Positions 11,171 through 22,470 of a stretch of DNA of 64,000 nucleotides are shown here, one piece after another. The notes under the pieces are model-generated. The model worked only from the letters and a program-made list of their open reading frames with translations. It made no database searches and had not been told where the DNA came from. Every line of letters begins with the position of its first letter. The first letter of the stretch is position 1. The translations under genes and the position numbers were made by a program. Origin of the DNA: Lepeophtheirus salmonis (lineage: Eukaryota > Arthropoda > Copepoda > Siphonostomatoida > Caligidae); the NCBI RefSeq assembly GCF_016086655.4, contig NC_052131.2, positions 13,437,940 through 13,501,939 on the forward strand, read 5' to 3'.

Positions 11171-12776
11171 TAAAAATAATTAAACACAGTATTTCCCAAA
11201 AAAAAATCGTAGGTGTTAAATTCCGGGAGATAACCGTAATACCTACCTTTGTGCTCGTGTGCTGTTCCTTGTATTTGAATTACGAAGTTTGTTTATTTTT
11301 GTTTGAGGGAATGTTCCTTCTTCTTGACGTGCAGTTTTGACAAGGGGTGTTTATTAAAGTCTTTTTTTCTTTATTTTTTTCCATAATGTTGTTGTGGATG
11401 AGAATAAACAGAATTTTTTAATTTGTGAGCTTTAAAATGATCCCTTAGCGACAATAAATTATTTCATATGATAAAGAAACATAGAATAAATAGATGACAC
11501 ATGCTGTTCCTGTTTTTTAAGAGCTTATGAATCAATAGTATAGTATTAATAGTAAATCTACCCATTCAAATAGGAATATTTAAATAAGAGAACTCTTGTA
11601 TGACCAGGAGACAGAGAAATCATCTCCAACTGACTCATATGTCAAATAAATGCATGTACAGAAATGAAAACAAATAGAAAAACGCATCTGTTCAACAAAA
11701 CAAAAATATATGGAATGATGGAAAGAAAAAAGCTGAAAAGGGGAAAAAATAATATTTATATTTTATATACTCTATTTTTAATATTGCTGTGCCTTTAAAG
11801 GTCAAAATTGGACTAAAAATAAAAGGAATTAAACTTTACTGTCTATCAGAAATTTATCTCTGAAATGCCTAGTTTTATTATAAGTATATTAGATCCTAAT
11901 ATGCGTTAAAAATTTGTAAATAGTAAATATTTCTTATTTACATCATATAGACGATAAATTAATTATAACATTGTGATACATATGAAACCTTCCCAATTAA
12001 TGATATCCTTTTATTGTTGAGTATTTAGGTCAATTTGTTGGTGGAGTATTGGGAAAACAGGCAAAGTATAGCTCTCAAATAATACTTCACAAAATTCACA
12101 AAAAACGATACATACAATAGGGAAAGGTCCATAGGGCAATAAGGCCTTGTTCTACTTTGACCTTGCTCCACCAAAAATTAAACTATTATCTGTTATTATA
12201 CTAATTGATCATCCCAAATCGATTCGAAACAAAATTAATTCTAAAAATTTAGGCCATACCAATTATCTAAAAACTAAGTTTTCATTGTTAAAAAAAATAG
12301 AATAGACTTTGAATAAGAAGGCCTTCTCGAGTGTTTTCTGGCAGATTATTACAGATAAATACACAAAGATATAAATCAAGTGGCAAAAAGATGACTATCA
12401 ATTTTTCTTTAAATTAGGTTGTCTACGAGAATACTTTTTTTCCCACTAGGGAGTATGAGAGGACCATGAACAACTCTACAACAAACTATGCAACCTCTAT
12501 GAATTCACCCTTTTAAATTTAAATTAACAAGATGTATTCAGGAAAGGGAAGAAAAAATTGCATACGTCAAAATGGAAAATGAAAATAAACGTCATCTGTG
12601 GTATCTCCTAAAGCCAACAGGCACATTACGTCATATTGTGCAAAACATTCTTAGCTACTTAATTATTCTATTGAGAGCAATACGGCCCCTTTTTGTAAAA
12701 TAATGATAAGATATTTTTATAGAAAGGGCAGAATAGCAGTACACGTACCAAAATAAACTAAAGTGTCTCATTTTAG
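11171..12776. other. AT-rich stretch without a recognised gene
   Basis: I found no supported gene, tRNA or transposase similarity here. Confidence 0.5.
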
Positions 12777-13093
12777 ATTGTTTAATTTTGACAAACCCAA
12801 CGTATTTTTATAGCAATATTAAAACGGACTATTTACAAAGAATTAGACAATTTTTGACAGTTAACAACTTATTTGAAAATGAAAAAGGGTATATTTTGGA
12901 GTATAAAATGGCAACTTTGACCATATCAAATTTAAACTATGGAACAAATTGTTCATCTACAATGATATATTATTTTAAAACGCATAAAGAAATTAGATCC
13001 ATTAGCTTGAAGGTTTTTAGCGTTGAAAAAAATTCTCCTACATACAACAACAGATTTTCTGCAGTTGGATTCCTAATATTAAATGAACCATAA
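12777..13093 (+). CDS. Possible terminal exon or small gene, unrecognised
   Basis: An acceptor-like tctcattttag ends at 12,776. From the third base after it, one frame stays open for about 105 codons to a TAA at 13,091-13,093. It reads CLILTNPTYFYSNIKTDY near the start, YILEYKMATLTISNLNYG in the middle and FSAVGFLILNEP at the end. There is no ATG near the beginning; the first in-frame ATG is at MATL. This fits a 3' terminal exon better than a complete gene. Codon use is AT-rich and no domain was recognised. A perfect hairpin overlaps the stop codon. The frame could still be a chance open stretch. Confidence 0.3.
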
Positions 13094-13112
13094 TTTACAA
13101 TACAAATTATGG
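13088..13112. repeat. Perfect hairpin overlapping a stop codon
   Basis: The nine-base arms ccataattt and aaattatgg flank a seven-base loop, acaatac. The stop codon of the upstream open frame lies in the left arm. No U-run follows directly, and a function is not established. Confidence 0.6.
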
Positions 13113-13701
13113 TGCATATTTTTTTCTTCAAACTTAACATGTTTTAGACGCTTTCAAGGTTAATGTTGGAGTATTTTTCTATCTATTTCCCTCTTACAAC
13201 CTTATCAAAATAGTTTAGGGTTTATTTTTAATAGACATCTTGAAGAGAAATTCAGTCTTACATTGAACATATCTTTGACAGTAAATGAGCACCATAATTG
13301 TTTATTTTAAATTAAAATTCATAAAAATTAGAAACATATAAATCTTTAAATTTGATAAACATGCCGTCTAAAAATAATAAATTCTGAATCAAAAAGAACC
13401 TTTTTTTATTTTTAAATGGCCTTTTCAGGACCAAAAATACTAAGATGATAAATACTAAATTTTTGAATACGGCTATTTTATTATCCTCAGCAAGAATTAT
13501 ATTGGTATTATTACAAAAATGCACAAATAAAGAAAAAAAAATCCATCACATTTGCCAATGTATGGCTTCACAGTGGTTTAAAAAGTTGTTATAGTGTGTA
13601 ATTCCTGAGAAACGATCCAGCTTTCCTAGTAATAACATAATGAACAAAAATATTAATTTTTTTCTTACAGGCATATTTTTTAGTTGTCTTTTTTATTATA
13701 T

Positions 13702-14523
13702 ATTAAAGAAAAAGTAATTTCATATTTCCTGCCCTTTTTTGACTAAGTATGTATATCTTATTCATCGGATCATACAACAAAAGTTGTAAGGTTTAAGTGT
13801 ATCCTACAAACTCTTATAGGACAGTATTGAGCCGGTTCAATTAGGCATTATCCTGCGTATGGAGGTCTCAAAGGAATAAATTCTCATTATTTTACATTTT
13901 TACTATATATAGAAACTTTACTCTTTGGGTTCGAGTTACACAGAAGTGAATCAAGCGAATTTGTCCAGTGAAGATAAATAATGTCCCACTCATTGACAGC
14001 CCTGTTGTCGAAAATGTCAATAAAGTCATGGAAAATATGGAAATAGATCGTCATTATATGTCAGAAGTCATAGCATCGATCAGGAGCTGAACATCAATCA
14101 TAAAACCGTTTTGAAACATTTGCTGAAAGCTAGATCCAAAAAGAATTGAGGAGTACGAGAGGAAGCCTGATTCATCAAGACAACGTCAGGATGTACACAT
14201 GCCATAAGTTCTGGTAGGTTAGAGGAGAAGATCTTATGCATCCAACCGTACAGTCCCGACCTGGCACCAAGTGTATAATTCCTGTCTGTTCCTGTCTATG
14301 GCTGACGCACTTCGGGGTACAAATTTAGCCTCTATAGAGGTCAGTGAAAATTGTTGTCCGAGTGTTTTTACCAATAGGGACAAAGGCTTCTACAGGAAGG
14401 GTATTATGAATTGAATTGGACAAAATAGGGCATACTTTGCTTAAATCAGATGATCCTAACACTTCTTATAAAGCATTCAATAAAACTAAAAATATGAAAT
14501 TACTTTTTTCCGAAACTTAATAT
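13702..14523 (+). mobile_element. Internally deleted mariner element with TIRs
   Basis: A perfect 19-bp inverted repeat, aaaaagtaatttcatattt at 13,709-13,727 and its complement at 14,490-14,508, marks the ends. The outer flanks are tatatatt and aatata, consistent with TA insertion. The 820-bp length is shorter than the usual 1.3 kb of mariner. The transposase relic inside lacks the segment with the first catalytic aspartate, so this is a deletion derivative that can no longer encode its own enzyme. Confidence 0.7.
13985..14445 (+). pseudogene. Decayed mariner (DD34D-type) transposase with internal deletion
   Basis: Across frames the relic shows SPVVENVNKVMENMEIDRHY, then LNINHKTVLKHLLKA, the second helix-turn-helix of mariner transposases. 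Shortly after come IHQDN, the motif carrying the second catalytic aspartate, and YSPDLAPS, the motif before the third. FYRKGIMN near the end matches the C-terminal tail pattern. About half of the catalytic domain between the helix-turn-helix and IHQDN is missing, and several stops and frameshifts interrupt the rest. It is clearly dead. Confidence 0.75.
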
Positions 14524-14623
14524 AAAAAGTCATGGCGTACTCCCTCCCCTCCCCTCTGCAGGAACAGACATGCCTCCATGTTCCACAAAAGGGATCTCAT
14601 GTACCAAAGTTTGAAAACCACTG

Positions 14624-16030
14624 GCTTTTAACGGATCCAATTTAGCTTGAAACGCCACTTAAACTCAATTCAGACAAATGAGGACGTTTACACCACCTTC
14701 TTCCACTTCATACCAAGTTACATAAAAAATCATTGAAAGAAGAGAGAGTCCTGATGATTCAATGAATATGATTTGCCTAACGTTCAGATAGGAATTAGTA
14801 TCTATTTTGTATCGGTTTCGATAAATTCAATGGAAAATTCGCCGATTGTTTATATTTTGAATATTATAAGTTCTAAGTTTACTCTTTCTGTATCATATTT
14901 TTGGATAATTCTCAAAAAAATTTATAAGTTTCTAATTTGTCTTTAATCTTGTAGATAACAGGAAGGAGCAACAAATAATGATATTATCAATTTAAAATGT
15001 CGTTTCGAGAAAAAAGTAAGATGATCATGGGATGAAAAAGGTTAAAACTTCTCATAAGTTTAAAGTATAATTAAGAGGATTCTAATAAAATTTAAAAAAA
15101 CTTAAAACAAGTCTAAAGAACTCTTGGGGGAAAAAGCTACTCTTTAAGAATCTTGAAATTAATTTTATAATGATAAAATGCCTAAAATATAATTTCGGAT
15201 AATAAAATTAGGGATTCAAATTAAAATAAGACGCTTTTACATTTAAAGGAGACTATTTTAACTATTGCAAAAGAAAGGTAGAAAAAAATATCTATGTTTT
15301 ATCAACATAGATATGAAAAGTTTTTAACAAAGCCTCCTACTCAATGACAAAGCCTAAGCACAGCCATGCATATATAAAAAATATGCCTATATAAATTTGA
15401 TTATCAAAAGAAATGAAGTAAAGTGGATATCCTCCTCTCCACTGTAAGAAACATTCTTACAAATAAAAAATACATGGAAGAGAGTTATATTTGACATAAA
15501 TATAAAATTAGGTATAATATAATTAGTGTATCGACTTTTTGTCTGACTCTTTTATCAGCATTATATCATTATAACCTTTTTTTGTGCATGTCATGGACGT
15601 CGAAAAAACATACACATACAAAATATAAGTTTATAAAAAAGATGATAGCGTAAATCTGACACTCTACCGACATAAATCTTCAACAAAAAAATCCCAACGG
15701 TAAGAATAATGATATTAAATAAGACATTACATGTTAGTAATTTAATCACACTGATAGAACAACAAGAACTAAGGTACAACTAACTCTTTTTTATTTTTAT
15801 GTGTGTGAAAAGGGAAGTCAGGGATTAACGATTATTACTTCTGAATATTAATACTTAGAACATACAAAGGTATTATACACAAGTATGAAACCTGTGCATA
15901 TATATTAAAATAATTAAATAATAAGAGGAAAAAATACAAATGAAAAGGAAATTAGGGATTACATAGAGTTCCGTTGTAAATTTTCATGTAAGTATTTTAT
16001 GTAAATTGTAGCACCGTCCTTATAATTATT
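14624..16030. other. AT-rich stretch without a recognised gene
   Basis: Nothing coding was supported. The strong hairpin at 15,288-15,314 is listed separately. Confidence 0.5.
15288..15314. repeat. Perfect 11-bp-stem hairpin with 5-base loop
   Basis: The arms atatctatgtt and aacatagatat flank the loop ttatc. The stem is isolated in AT-rich DNA and no flanking duplications were recognised. Confidence 0.65.
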
Positions 16031-16034
16031 GTAT

Positions 16035-16240
16035 CTCCCAACCTCTCAAAAAAGGTTCAAAATCAGTTGGTAATGGTTAGACAATTCTTCCTAAGTATGA
16101 AGCTACCATTTAATAATTTATCCGATTGTTCATAGCTTTTTTTCCCAAAATCTAATTCAAATTCAACTCATAAACGTTCAGAACACTAATAAGAATGAAA
16201 GAAACAGAAAAATTGAAAGCTGATAAACAAATACTAAATA
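16035..16240 (+). repeat. Interspersed repeat family R, copy 1
   Basis: The sequence cccaacctctcaaaaaagg, then aaaatcagttggtaatgg, then caattcttcctaagtatgaa and gttcatagc aligns with the copy at 36,388. More weakly it aligns with the copy at 19,900. It has no open frame and the class is unknown. Confidence 0.55.
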
Positions 16241-17239
16241 AGTTTTTATGTTGAGAAGATAAAAAAAATTAACATATGACTTTAATACGTACAATTCTTT
16301 TAAAAAACGGCCAAACTACACTCACTTGGGTACTTTACTGGTAAACTAATTTTGTCCAACTAGAGGGTAGAATTTAATATCTTGAGCTATTCAACGTGAC
16401 TGAATCAAGTTTCAAGTCTTGGAGCTCCAGTACAAGCCTAATCTCTAGAATCAGCGTTGATAATTATTGACAACAAATTTTAATAATATAAAAAGATATA
16501 AATAAATAATAATTTAAAAAAAATTAAAAAAAGATCTCCCACTTACCCAAGGCCCCATTCATGATTGGGGCTCCATGTTGGATATAATTTGTAAATATAT
16601 ATTTGAAAAAAGAAGATTGGTTTTTTTAAAGGACATTTAAAATTAGTTTCTGCAGAAATACCAACTATGAAATATGAATCTAACTTATGAAAAGGTAATT
16701 TTACAAATTATTTTTTTTAACAAAGAAAGGTCATTTGGAAAAAAGAAAAGAGCACCACATTTTTTTTCTCAAAAAAGTAAAAAAATTAAAAAAACATCCA
16801 AACTAAAAGAGATAAAAAACAGGGCCATGGGCATCTTTTTCGGAGGGCTAAACCCAGCCTTGTACTTCAAATTAAAGCTCCCAGTTTTGTCAAAAAATAA
16901 GGGTAAAATCCTGAAATTAATTAAATTTTATAATCTGTTGATTTTACAAAAAAATAATGCTGAGTCATCATTTATTATATAGAATTACCTTATTTCTTCA
17001 CTTTTTTTTCTTTGATTGCAAAAAAAAAAAATATCAGTACCCTATGAAATTAAGAGTAATTTGACTCCTTTACCTTGAAATAAAGTCAATAATATGTGTT
17101 TGTATAAATGCAATATATTAATTGACATATATTGCATTACAATATGGACTTCAAGTGTGGTGAAGTGTGTCCTTGGTAGTACATTAGTAATATGGAACAA
17201 ATTTATAAATATGGTCTATCTTTAAATAATGGAATATTA
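16241..17239. other. AT-rich stretch without a firm gene
   Basis: A 102-codon frame at 16,674-16,982 is lysine- and phenylalanine-rich low-complexity translation of A and T runs, so I do not call it. A 12-bp-stem hairpin lies at 17,107-17,138 (arms around aatgcaatatat). Confidence 0.5.
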
Positions 17240-18243
17240 TACAGGGTTATTCAAAAGTTTTAGAGATATTATTAAAAGAAATAATTCATCAGAAAAAAAT
17301 ATAATTAAGAAACACTAATAAAAAAAGTTTCCAACTTTATTTTTTATAATTTACTCAATATAACTGCCTTTCTTAGCCAATACATTCGATAAACGAGAGT
17401 GCAACGAGTTGTATGGTGTACGAAGGTACCTTTTTGAAGTTCCACAAACGATTCTTCTATAGCATTGCGTTTAAATACCTAACTCAGATAGAAATGAACC
17501 TTAGCCTTTGATTTTTGATAAATCTATACAAAATAATCGAGGGGGCTTAAATCTAGACTCGAACGAGGCCATATCAATTTTTCCAAAAATAGAATTCTTT
17601 CTTTTCCTGAGATTTTCAAAGAGTATGAATTAGAGCTACACCTTTCTATAAACGATTTTCTTGTGGTCTAAAGAATGTTCTTTAAACCTAAGAAAGGCAA
17701 GAGATAATTTTTTTTTATCGAAATTCCATTTTTTTCTCGTCATTACAGACAATGCTTCCATGAACAAATTTTCAACAATTTTTCGCACTTCTTCATTATT
17801 TTAGAATCTGTGAGTTTTTGAACGTAATGTAGTTTAAAAGGTTTCATTTTGAAGTGATTCTTTACCTAGCTACGCATAAATAACCGAGAAATTTTCCAAA
17901 CTCAGATCCCATTTTGGACATCGATCTTATACGGTTTGGAAATATTAATCGAACCTTTTCGATATTCTTCGAGGTCCTTGCTGACCATGGACGGTCACTT
18001 ATTTGCTTTTCATTTCAGCTACCAGTCTTATGAAGCTTCCAGATTGTTTATTCCATGGTACTAAAGCTTATCGAGTTACCTAGCAATGGATTTGTGATGG
18101 TGTCTTGTCTTCGTAATAAAGATCTTCTACATACTTCATTAATGGATGCATGATGACTAAATCTGGGGATTTTTTTTTTATGTTCACCATTAAATACATA
18201 ATTTGTTGGGGTTTCATCTTGCATTGAGTTTAAGCTAATCAAA
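17240..18243 (-). pseudogene. Decayed Tc1/mariner-type transposase (minus strand)
   Basis: Read on the minus strand across frames, the relic preserves the order of a mariner-like transposase. A DNA-binding region comes first, then FKMKPFKLHYVQKLTDS, the conserved segment preceding the catalytic core. Next comes LIWPRSSLDLSPLDYFV, the motif with the third catalytic aspartate, then TPYNSLHSRLSNVLAKKGSY and a terminal IE-stop at about 17,353. At 17,240 the sequence tacagggttattcaaaagtt looks like the element's 3' end. Stops and frameshifts are frequent, and the first two catalytic aspartates could not be identified. The 5' boundary is uncertain. Confidence 0.7.
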
Positions 18244-18485
18244 TTTTATACTGATAGATTAAGCTCTGAAAATTTTCGGCCCAATTACGAAACCTTCAAA
18301 ACTTATGATTGGACCTTGACATATATTGGTCATCCCATGATAATTTTGTACAAGGAAACGGATTTAACTCCAATTTGGTTGTTGGTATTATTGAAAGCAG
18401 ACCAGATCAGAATTTTATTTTTCAATACAATTCCGAGTTCTCAAAATTTCATTTCTGAGAGGCCTACTGTTATTACTACAATCTC

Positions 18486-18528
18486 CCAAATTTGAGTAAA
18501 ATCTGTTTCCTCGTGAAAATTTTTCTTT
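18486..18528 (+). repeat. Dispersed repeat family G, copy 1
   Basis: About 40 bases (cccaaatttgagtaaaatc, then tgtttcctcgtgaaaattt) match 61,402-61,444 with few differences. The longer context differs, so the extent and type of this family are unknown. Confidence 0.5.
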
Positions 18529-19895
18529 TAATGACCCATAAATATATATATTATTTATATAATGTATATTTAGTTATTAATACTGGCAATTGATAATTAT
18601 TCTTATTAATATTTTTTTTTAAATTTGAACTTCATTTTGATATAGATTATCCAAAAAAAATATTGATAATAATTTAAAATACGACTGGTGAAAATAACAG
18701 AAACATTAATTCCGAGAAGGAAAACTAAACCAAAAAACTTCAGAATGATTCAACTGTCTATTGAACTAGAAAAGTCAATTCTGGGAGCTGCCACCACCAT
18801 TTCCTCTGGTTACTTACTGTATCTCAATATTATGAAGAAAAATATAATATTATTTGAGCTTATCTAAGTATTTCTCTTACTAAAGTTAATAGCAAGTTAT
18901 GCTTAAAAACTGTCTATATCAAGAAAAAGGAATATATCAGTTGTAGCAAATTTTTTGATATAATAAATGAATATTTATTAACTCTATAATAACATATGTA
19001 TTATAAAGTGATTATAAAGTTAAATTATTTAATAGTTTTTACATTTTTAATCAAGCTGTTCCTTAGCAAATTTTGGACTTTCGCTTTATTTTTGATAATA
19101 CAAATATATCTATAACGTTGCAAATATTAGATAATAAGTACGTACATCAATGATCTGTAGGTAAATATTACTTTCTTGTTATATTTGTTCGTTAAAGGCA
19201 ATAAATATTATTATTATAGATGTATTACTTAACTTATGAACAATGTTCATTACCATAAATACATAGGCAAAGTTAATTTATGGCCAAATATTTTTCAAAA
19301 TAGTAGTTGTTAAAAAGGAAAAAACTTATAAGTTTAAAAGGAAATTATTAAATACTAATACATAAACGCTTTTTTGTACATTGTGCTGTCAACGGATCAA
19401 CAATTTAACAAAAAAAAATCAAATTAATATTTTCCTAGTATGCCAAAAAGGAAAAAAAGTATTTACATCTCTTTAAATTGAAGGAATAAAACAAAAAAAA
19501 ACAAGTTATGAATTGAAAATGAGTCATTTTTTGACGGATTCAATGTAAACACATCGAACATATTCAAAAGATAAAATTGAAAGATGTGGAGCGCTCTTTT
19601 TCATACCAGGGTAATCAATGTTATAAACATAGCGGAAAGGAGAATCAAGGAGAGTCTCACGAAAGATATTTGTTAGTTAATGAACTCCTTTCAGAGAAGA
19701 TACAAATAATATTTCTAATAAAAGATATTCATGAAATTTCGTTCGTTTATTTAACGCAAGAGTGTACAAACTAAGATCCAAGGGTCGGAAGTGACTCGAA
19801 AAATACTTTTATATGGTTCATCTAAATGTTAAAATTTTTTCCAGTGGATTTTATATATTTAAATAGTATCATATATCACATATTGTAATTATTAT
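18529..19895. other. AT-rich stretch without a firm gene
   Basis: A GC-richer open frame at 19,577-19,774 reads KDVERSFSYQGNQCYKHSGK and later SHERYLLVNELLSEKIQ. It lacks an ATG and clear splice sites. It may be decayed coding sequence but was not recognised. Confidence 0.35.
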
Positions 19896-19899
19896 TTTA

Positions 19900-20070
19900 A
19901 CTCTCAACCTTTCTTTCTCTAAATACGAGAAAGAAAAATGGCCTGATATCAGTTGGCAGTTGTGAGACTATTCTTCACCTCAAATTGGAAAAATTTCTTC
20001 GTGGTCAACCAATCAACATTCAGAACAGATATAGGAAACAAGAGAAGAAGAAAATTGACTGCTGACAATA
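19900..20070 (+). repeat. Interspersed repeat family R, copy 2
   Basis: The segments tcaacctttctttctctaaa, atatcagttggcagt, gactattcttcacctc and ttgactgctgacaataaaa parallel copies 1 and 3. This copy is more diverged. Confidence 0.45.
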
Positions 20071-21560
20071 AAACATAAAAGTAACACAAATCCTTCATAT
20101 GTTTTTATCAATTAATTATAACTTTTTTTTTTCATAAATATAGTTATTTCACGTCGAAGTATGGCTCTAAATCGAAGTTATATTCAAAGAACAGGACTTT
20201 TTATACTCTAAAGGCCATAACTATGTCGGTTGAAGGTTTAATGGTTCATTTTCGTTTTCTAATGTGAGTTTCACCCGGCGGGCAAAAAAAGATGTAACAT
20301 AGTGTTATCATTTCATTATATGTTCTAAGAATGAATTAACACCTCAGTGAAGCATCTATACTTCAAAATAAAGTGCCTGTATTTCGTAAAATTGCATAGT
20401 TTACTTCAGCCCCTGTTAAGTAATTATATTTTTCTTAAAATAATTATACATAAAATAATAATCCATGTGTTATAGTTGTGGTCTTACTCGGTCACAAAAA
20501 TAAATACATAAATTATGTTCCCTCTATTCATTGATCATCAAGGAGGAATAATTGAAGGAGTGAGCATGTCGATCAACTCATCCATTGTAAAAATTGGTAT
20601 TCGAAATTATAAATTGTTTGATTAATGCTGTCGATTTCTCAATAAAATTGACTTTGTTTTTATCAACGTGCCTTAAATTCTTAGTCTTAGGTAAATTGAT
20701 CTTGAACACAAAAATTGTTTTACTCTGTTTAAAGATGAAATTAGGTGGTGTACTTGAATGAAGAATCGTCACATTGAAAGAAAAAGTCTAAATGTTCTTC
20801 ACTGAAGTTATTTTGATATGAATATAGTTTAAGTCCACTTCTTTGTTCTAAATTCAATGATAAAAAGCTTACATAACAAATGAAAATCAATAGCAAGCCC
20901 AGATCCAATGAAAATTTTTACCCAAGCCCTAAAAAGCTTCATTATCTTATGTCTTAAATTATCTAGGATTTTAAAAATATGTTTACTTATCTCCGTACCA
21001 TATATTTCTCATAAAATCATGATTTTTTAGCCTTTACAAAAGAACTATGACTCCCTAATGCAAACAAACAAAATTGTGTGTATTAATAAAGAAGATTACT
21101 TTTGTTTGAATGGGTGTGGGGTCGGGACTCTCAGTAAATATGAAAAAATATTTATGTATACATATAACTCCTAATATTGAATTAGGTTAATTAATAGGGC
21201 TTGTGTGCACTTCAATTATTTACTTAGTCGCAATAGTACAAAAGATACATCTCAGAACTTGCAAATGTTGTCAAAGAATAACAACGAGTTTAATGACACA
21301 TCTTTATTTAGTAATATATTAATAGACTATCTACAATTGCTTATCTTCTATCCTTCTCATAAAATATAATTATCTATATATCCACAATTCGTAAAAACAC
21401 AATTAAGTGTTGAAAAGTTGAATTATCTATACATACATAAAAAAACTAAAACTGTAATTGTCTCTCTACAATTATTAGATTTACGTTTAAAAAAATAAGT
21501 GCACCTGGATATATCAGATAAATAATCATCTTCACCTGTTTAACAAGAGACAAAAATACA
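20071..21560. other. AT-rich stretch without a recognised gene
   Basis: No supported coding, RNA or mobile feature was identified. Confidence 0.5.
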
Positions 21561-21562
21561 CA

Positions 21563-21650
21563 TTAAGGTGAGTTACCACATCTATCGTGCGTGTACACGT
21601 CCAAGTGTATATACATACCTATATTTACGATAGATGTGGTAACCCCCCTT
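21563..21650. repeat. Strong inverted repeat 100 bp upstream of tRNA-Trp
   Basis: The perfect 17-base arms gttaccacatctatcgt (21,572-21,588) and acgatagatgtggtaac (21,627-21,643) extend imperfectly outward (taaggtga and cccccctta). The 38-base interior holds the palindrome cgtgtacacg. It could be a miniature transposable element or a structured transcript. It is not part of the tRNA gene. Confidence 0.75.
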
Positions 21651-21743
21651 TATTTGATAAAACGCGTTTATTACAAGTATAAACAAATATTGGACAATTT
21701 TTGTGAGTAATATAATTAACATTTTTTAGACATTTATATAATT

Positions 21744-21815
21744 GGCCCTGTGGCGCAACGGTAGCGCGTCTGACTCCAGATCAGAAGGCTGCGTGTTCAA
21801 ATCACGTCGGGGTCA
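21744..21815 (+). tRNA. tRNA-Trp (anticodon CCA)
   Basis: This is a 72-nt cloverleaf with acceptor arms ggccctg and cggggtc plus discriminator A (seven pairs, two of them G-U). The D arm contains the A-box-like tggcgcaacggtagcg. The anticodon loop ctccaga carries CCA, which decodes UGG as tryptophan. The T arm contains gttcaaatc, the internal B box. The 3' CCA is not encoded, as expected for nuclear genes. There is no intron. A TTTTTT run about ten bases downstream (near 21,825) would terminate RNA polymerase III. An identical gene in the opposite orientation is at 29,962-30,033; flanking sequences are not shared. Confidence 0.97.
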
Positions 21816-21823
21816 ATGTGTAT

Positions 21824-21830
21824 CTTTTTT
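21824..21830 (+). terminator. RNA polymerase III terminator of tRNA-Trp
   Basis: A run of T residues follows the tRNA 3' end by about ten bases, the usual signal for Pol III release. Confidence 0.75.
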
Positions 21831-22238
21831 GATTTTTTTAATCAAAGTAATGACATTATCTCACATTAAGAGTTTCTCAACTCTTGACAAGCGATAATTT
21901 AAGATGGACAAACAGAAATCATTGAAGTATTTGTAGACATATTATATTGCATACATAGAAGGTATGCTTATTTTGTATTATGTATATAGAAACCTAGAGT
22001 AATGCATACATATCTTTTATTATCCAGTATGATTTTGTATGTAGTTCACACTCAGTATTGTAAGAATAACATTTATTTGTTTTGTTTGAATCCCTACCTT
22101 GCTATGTGTACATTTAATAATTTATGTCCAACACGTACCTTTTATGCAAAATATATACGCATATTATGTAGTTATAAGATAGTGGATACAGGTTATTTTT
22201 AAAAGTTTATGACGAGGAGAATTTGTATGTACTAAGTA
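21831..22238. other. AT-rich stretch without a recognised gene
   Basis: An open frame at 22,002-22,202 has no recognisable motif. Nothing else was seen. Confidence 0.45.
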
Positions 22239-22470
22239 TTAGTGTTGAGACTCGATCCAAAACCTATTTTTTCCGGTTCGGCATTAATTTTCTTTTTTTC
22301 TATCGATAATGACAATATTTTGGTCGAACGAAAATTGTTTTAACTCTTTTCCAAAATTCCTAAAGAAAATTAATTGGAACCAAACCAAACCCAAATTTTG
22401 TTAGGAGACCGTGTCATAATAATAACGTTATTGGGCTCATCTAGGATTTCTAAATTGAAACCTTACTCTA
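22239..22470. mobile_element. TIR element, family A, short copy
   Basis: The left end reads ta-gtgttgagactcgatcc. The right end (ggatttctaaattgaaacct, then tactcta) is, in reverse complement, a diverged version of tagtgttgggtttcggtctag. The interior has ccggttcggcatt and gagaccgtgtc, as in the other family A copies. No coding capacity. Confidence 0.55.

Larger units (their letters stand above)
13571..14623. mobile_element. Probable hAT-type element carrying a nested mariner relic
   Basis: The left end cagtggtttaaaaagttg and the right end caaagtttgaaaaccactg form imperfect hAT-type terminal inverted repeats. The flanks (ggcttca before, gcttttaa after) share GCTT but are not a clean 8-bp duplication. 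A complete mariner derivative with its own inverted repeats lies inside at about 13,702-14,523. The pairing of the two hAT ends is an inference; each end is also of a type that occurs alone. Confidence 0.45.

Noticed and set aside
16674..16982. 102-codon plus-strand frame
   Set aside because: Its composition (lysine, phenylalanine, isoleucine runs) is a translation of A and T homopolymers.
21567..21576. AAG|GTGAGT splice-donor-like sequence
   Set aside because: It is part of the long inverted repeat upstream of tRNA-Trp, and no open exon precedes it.
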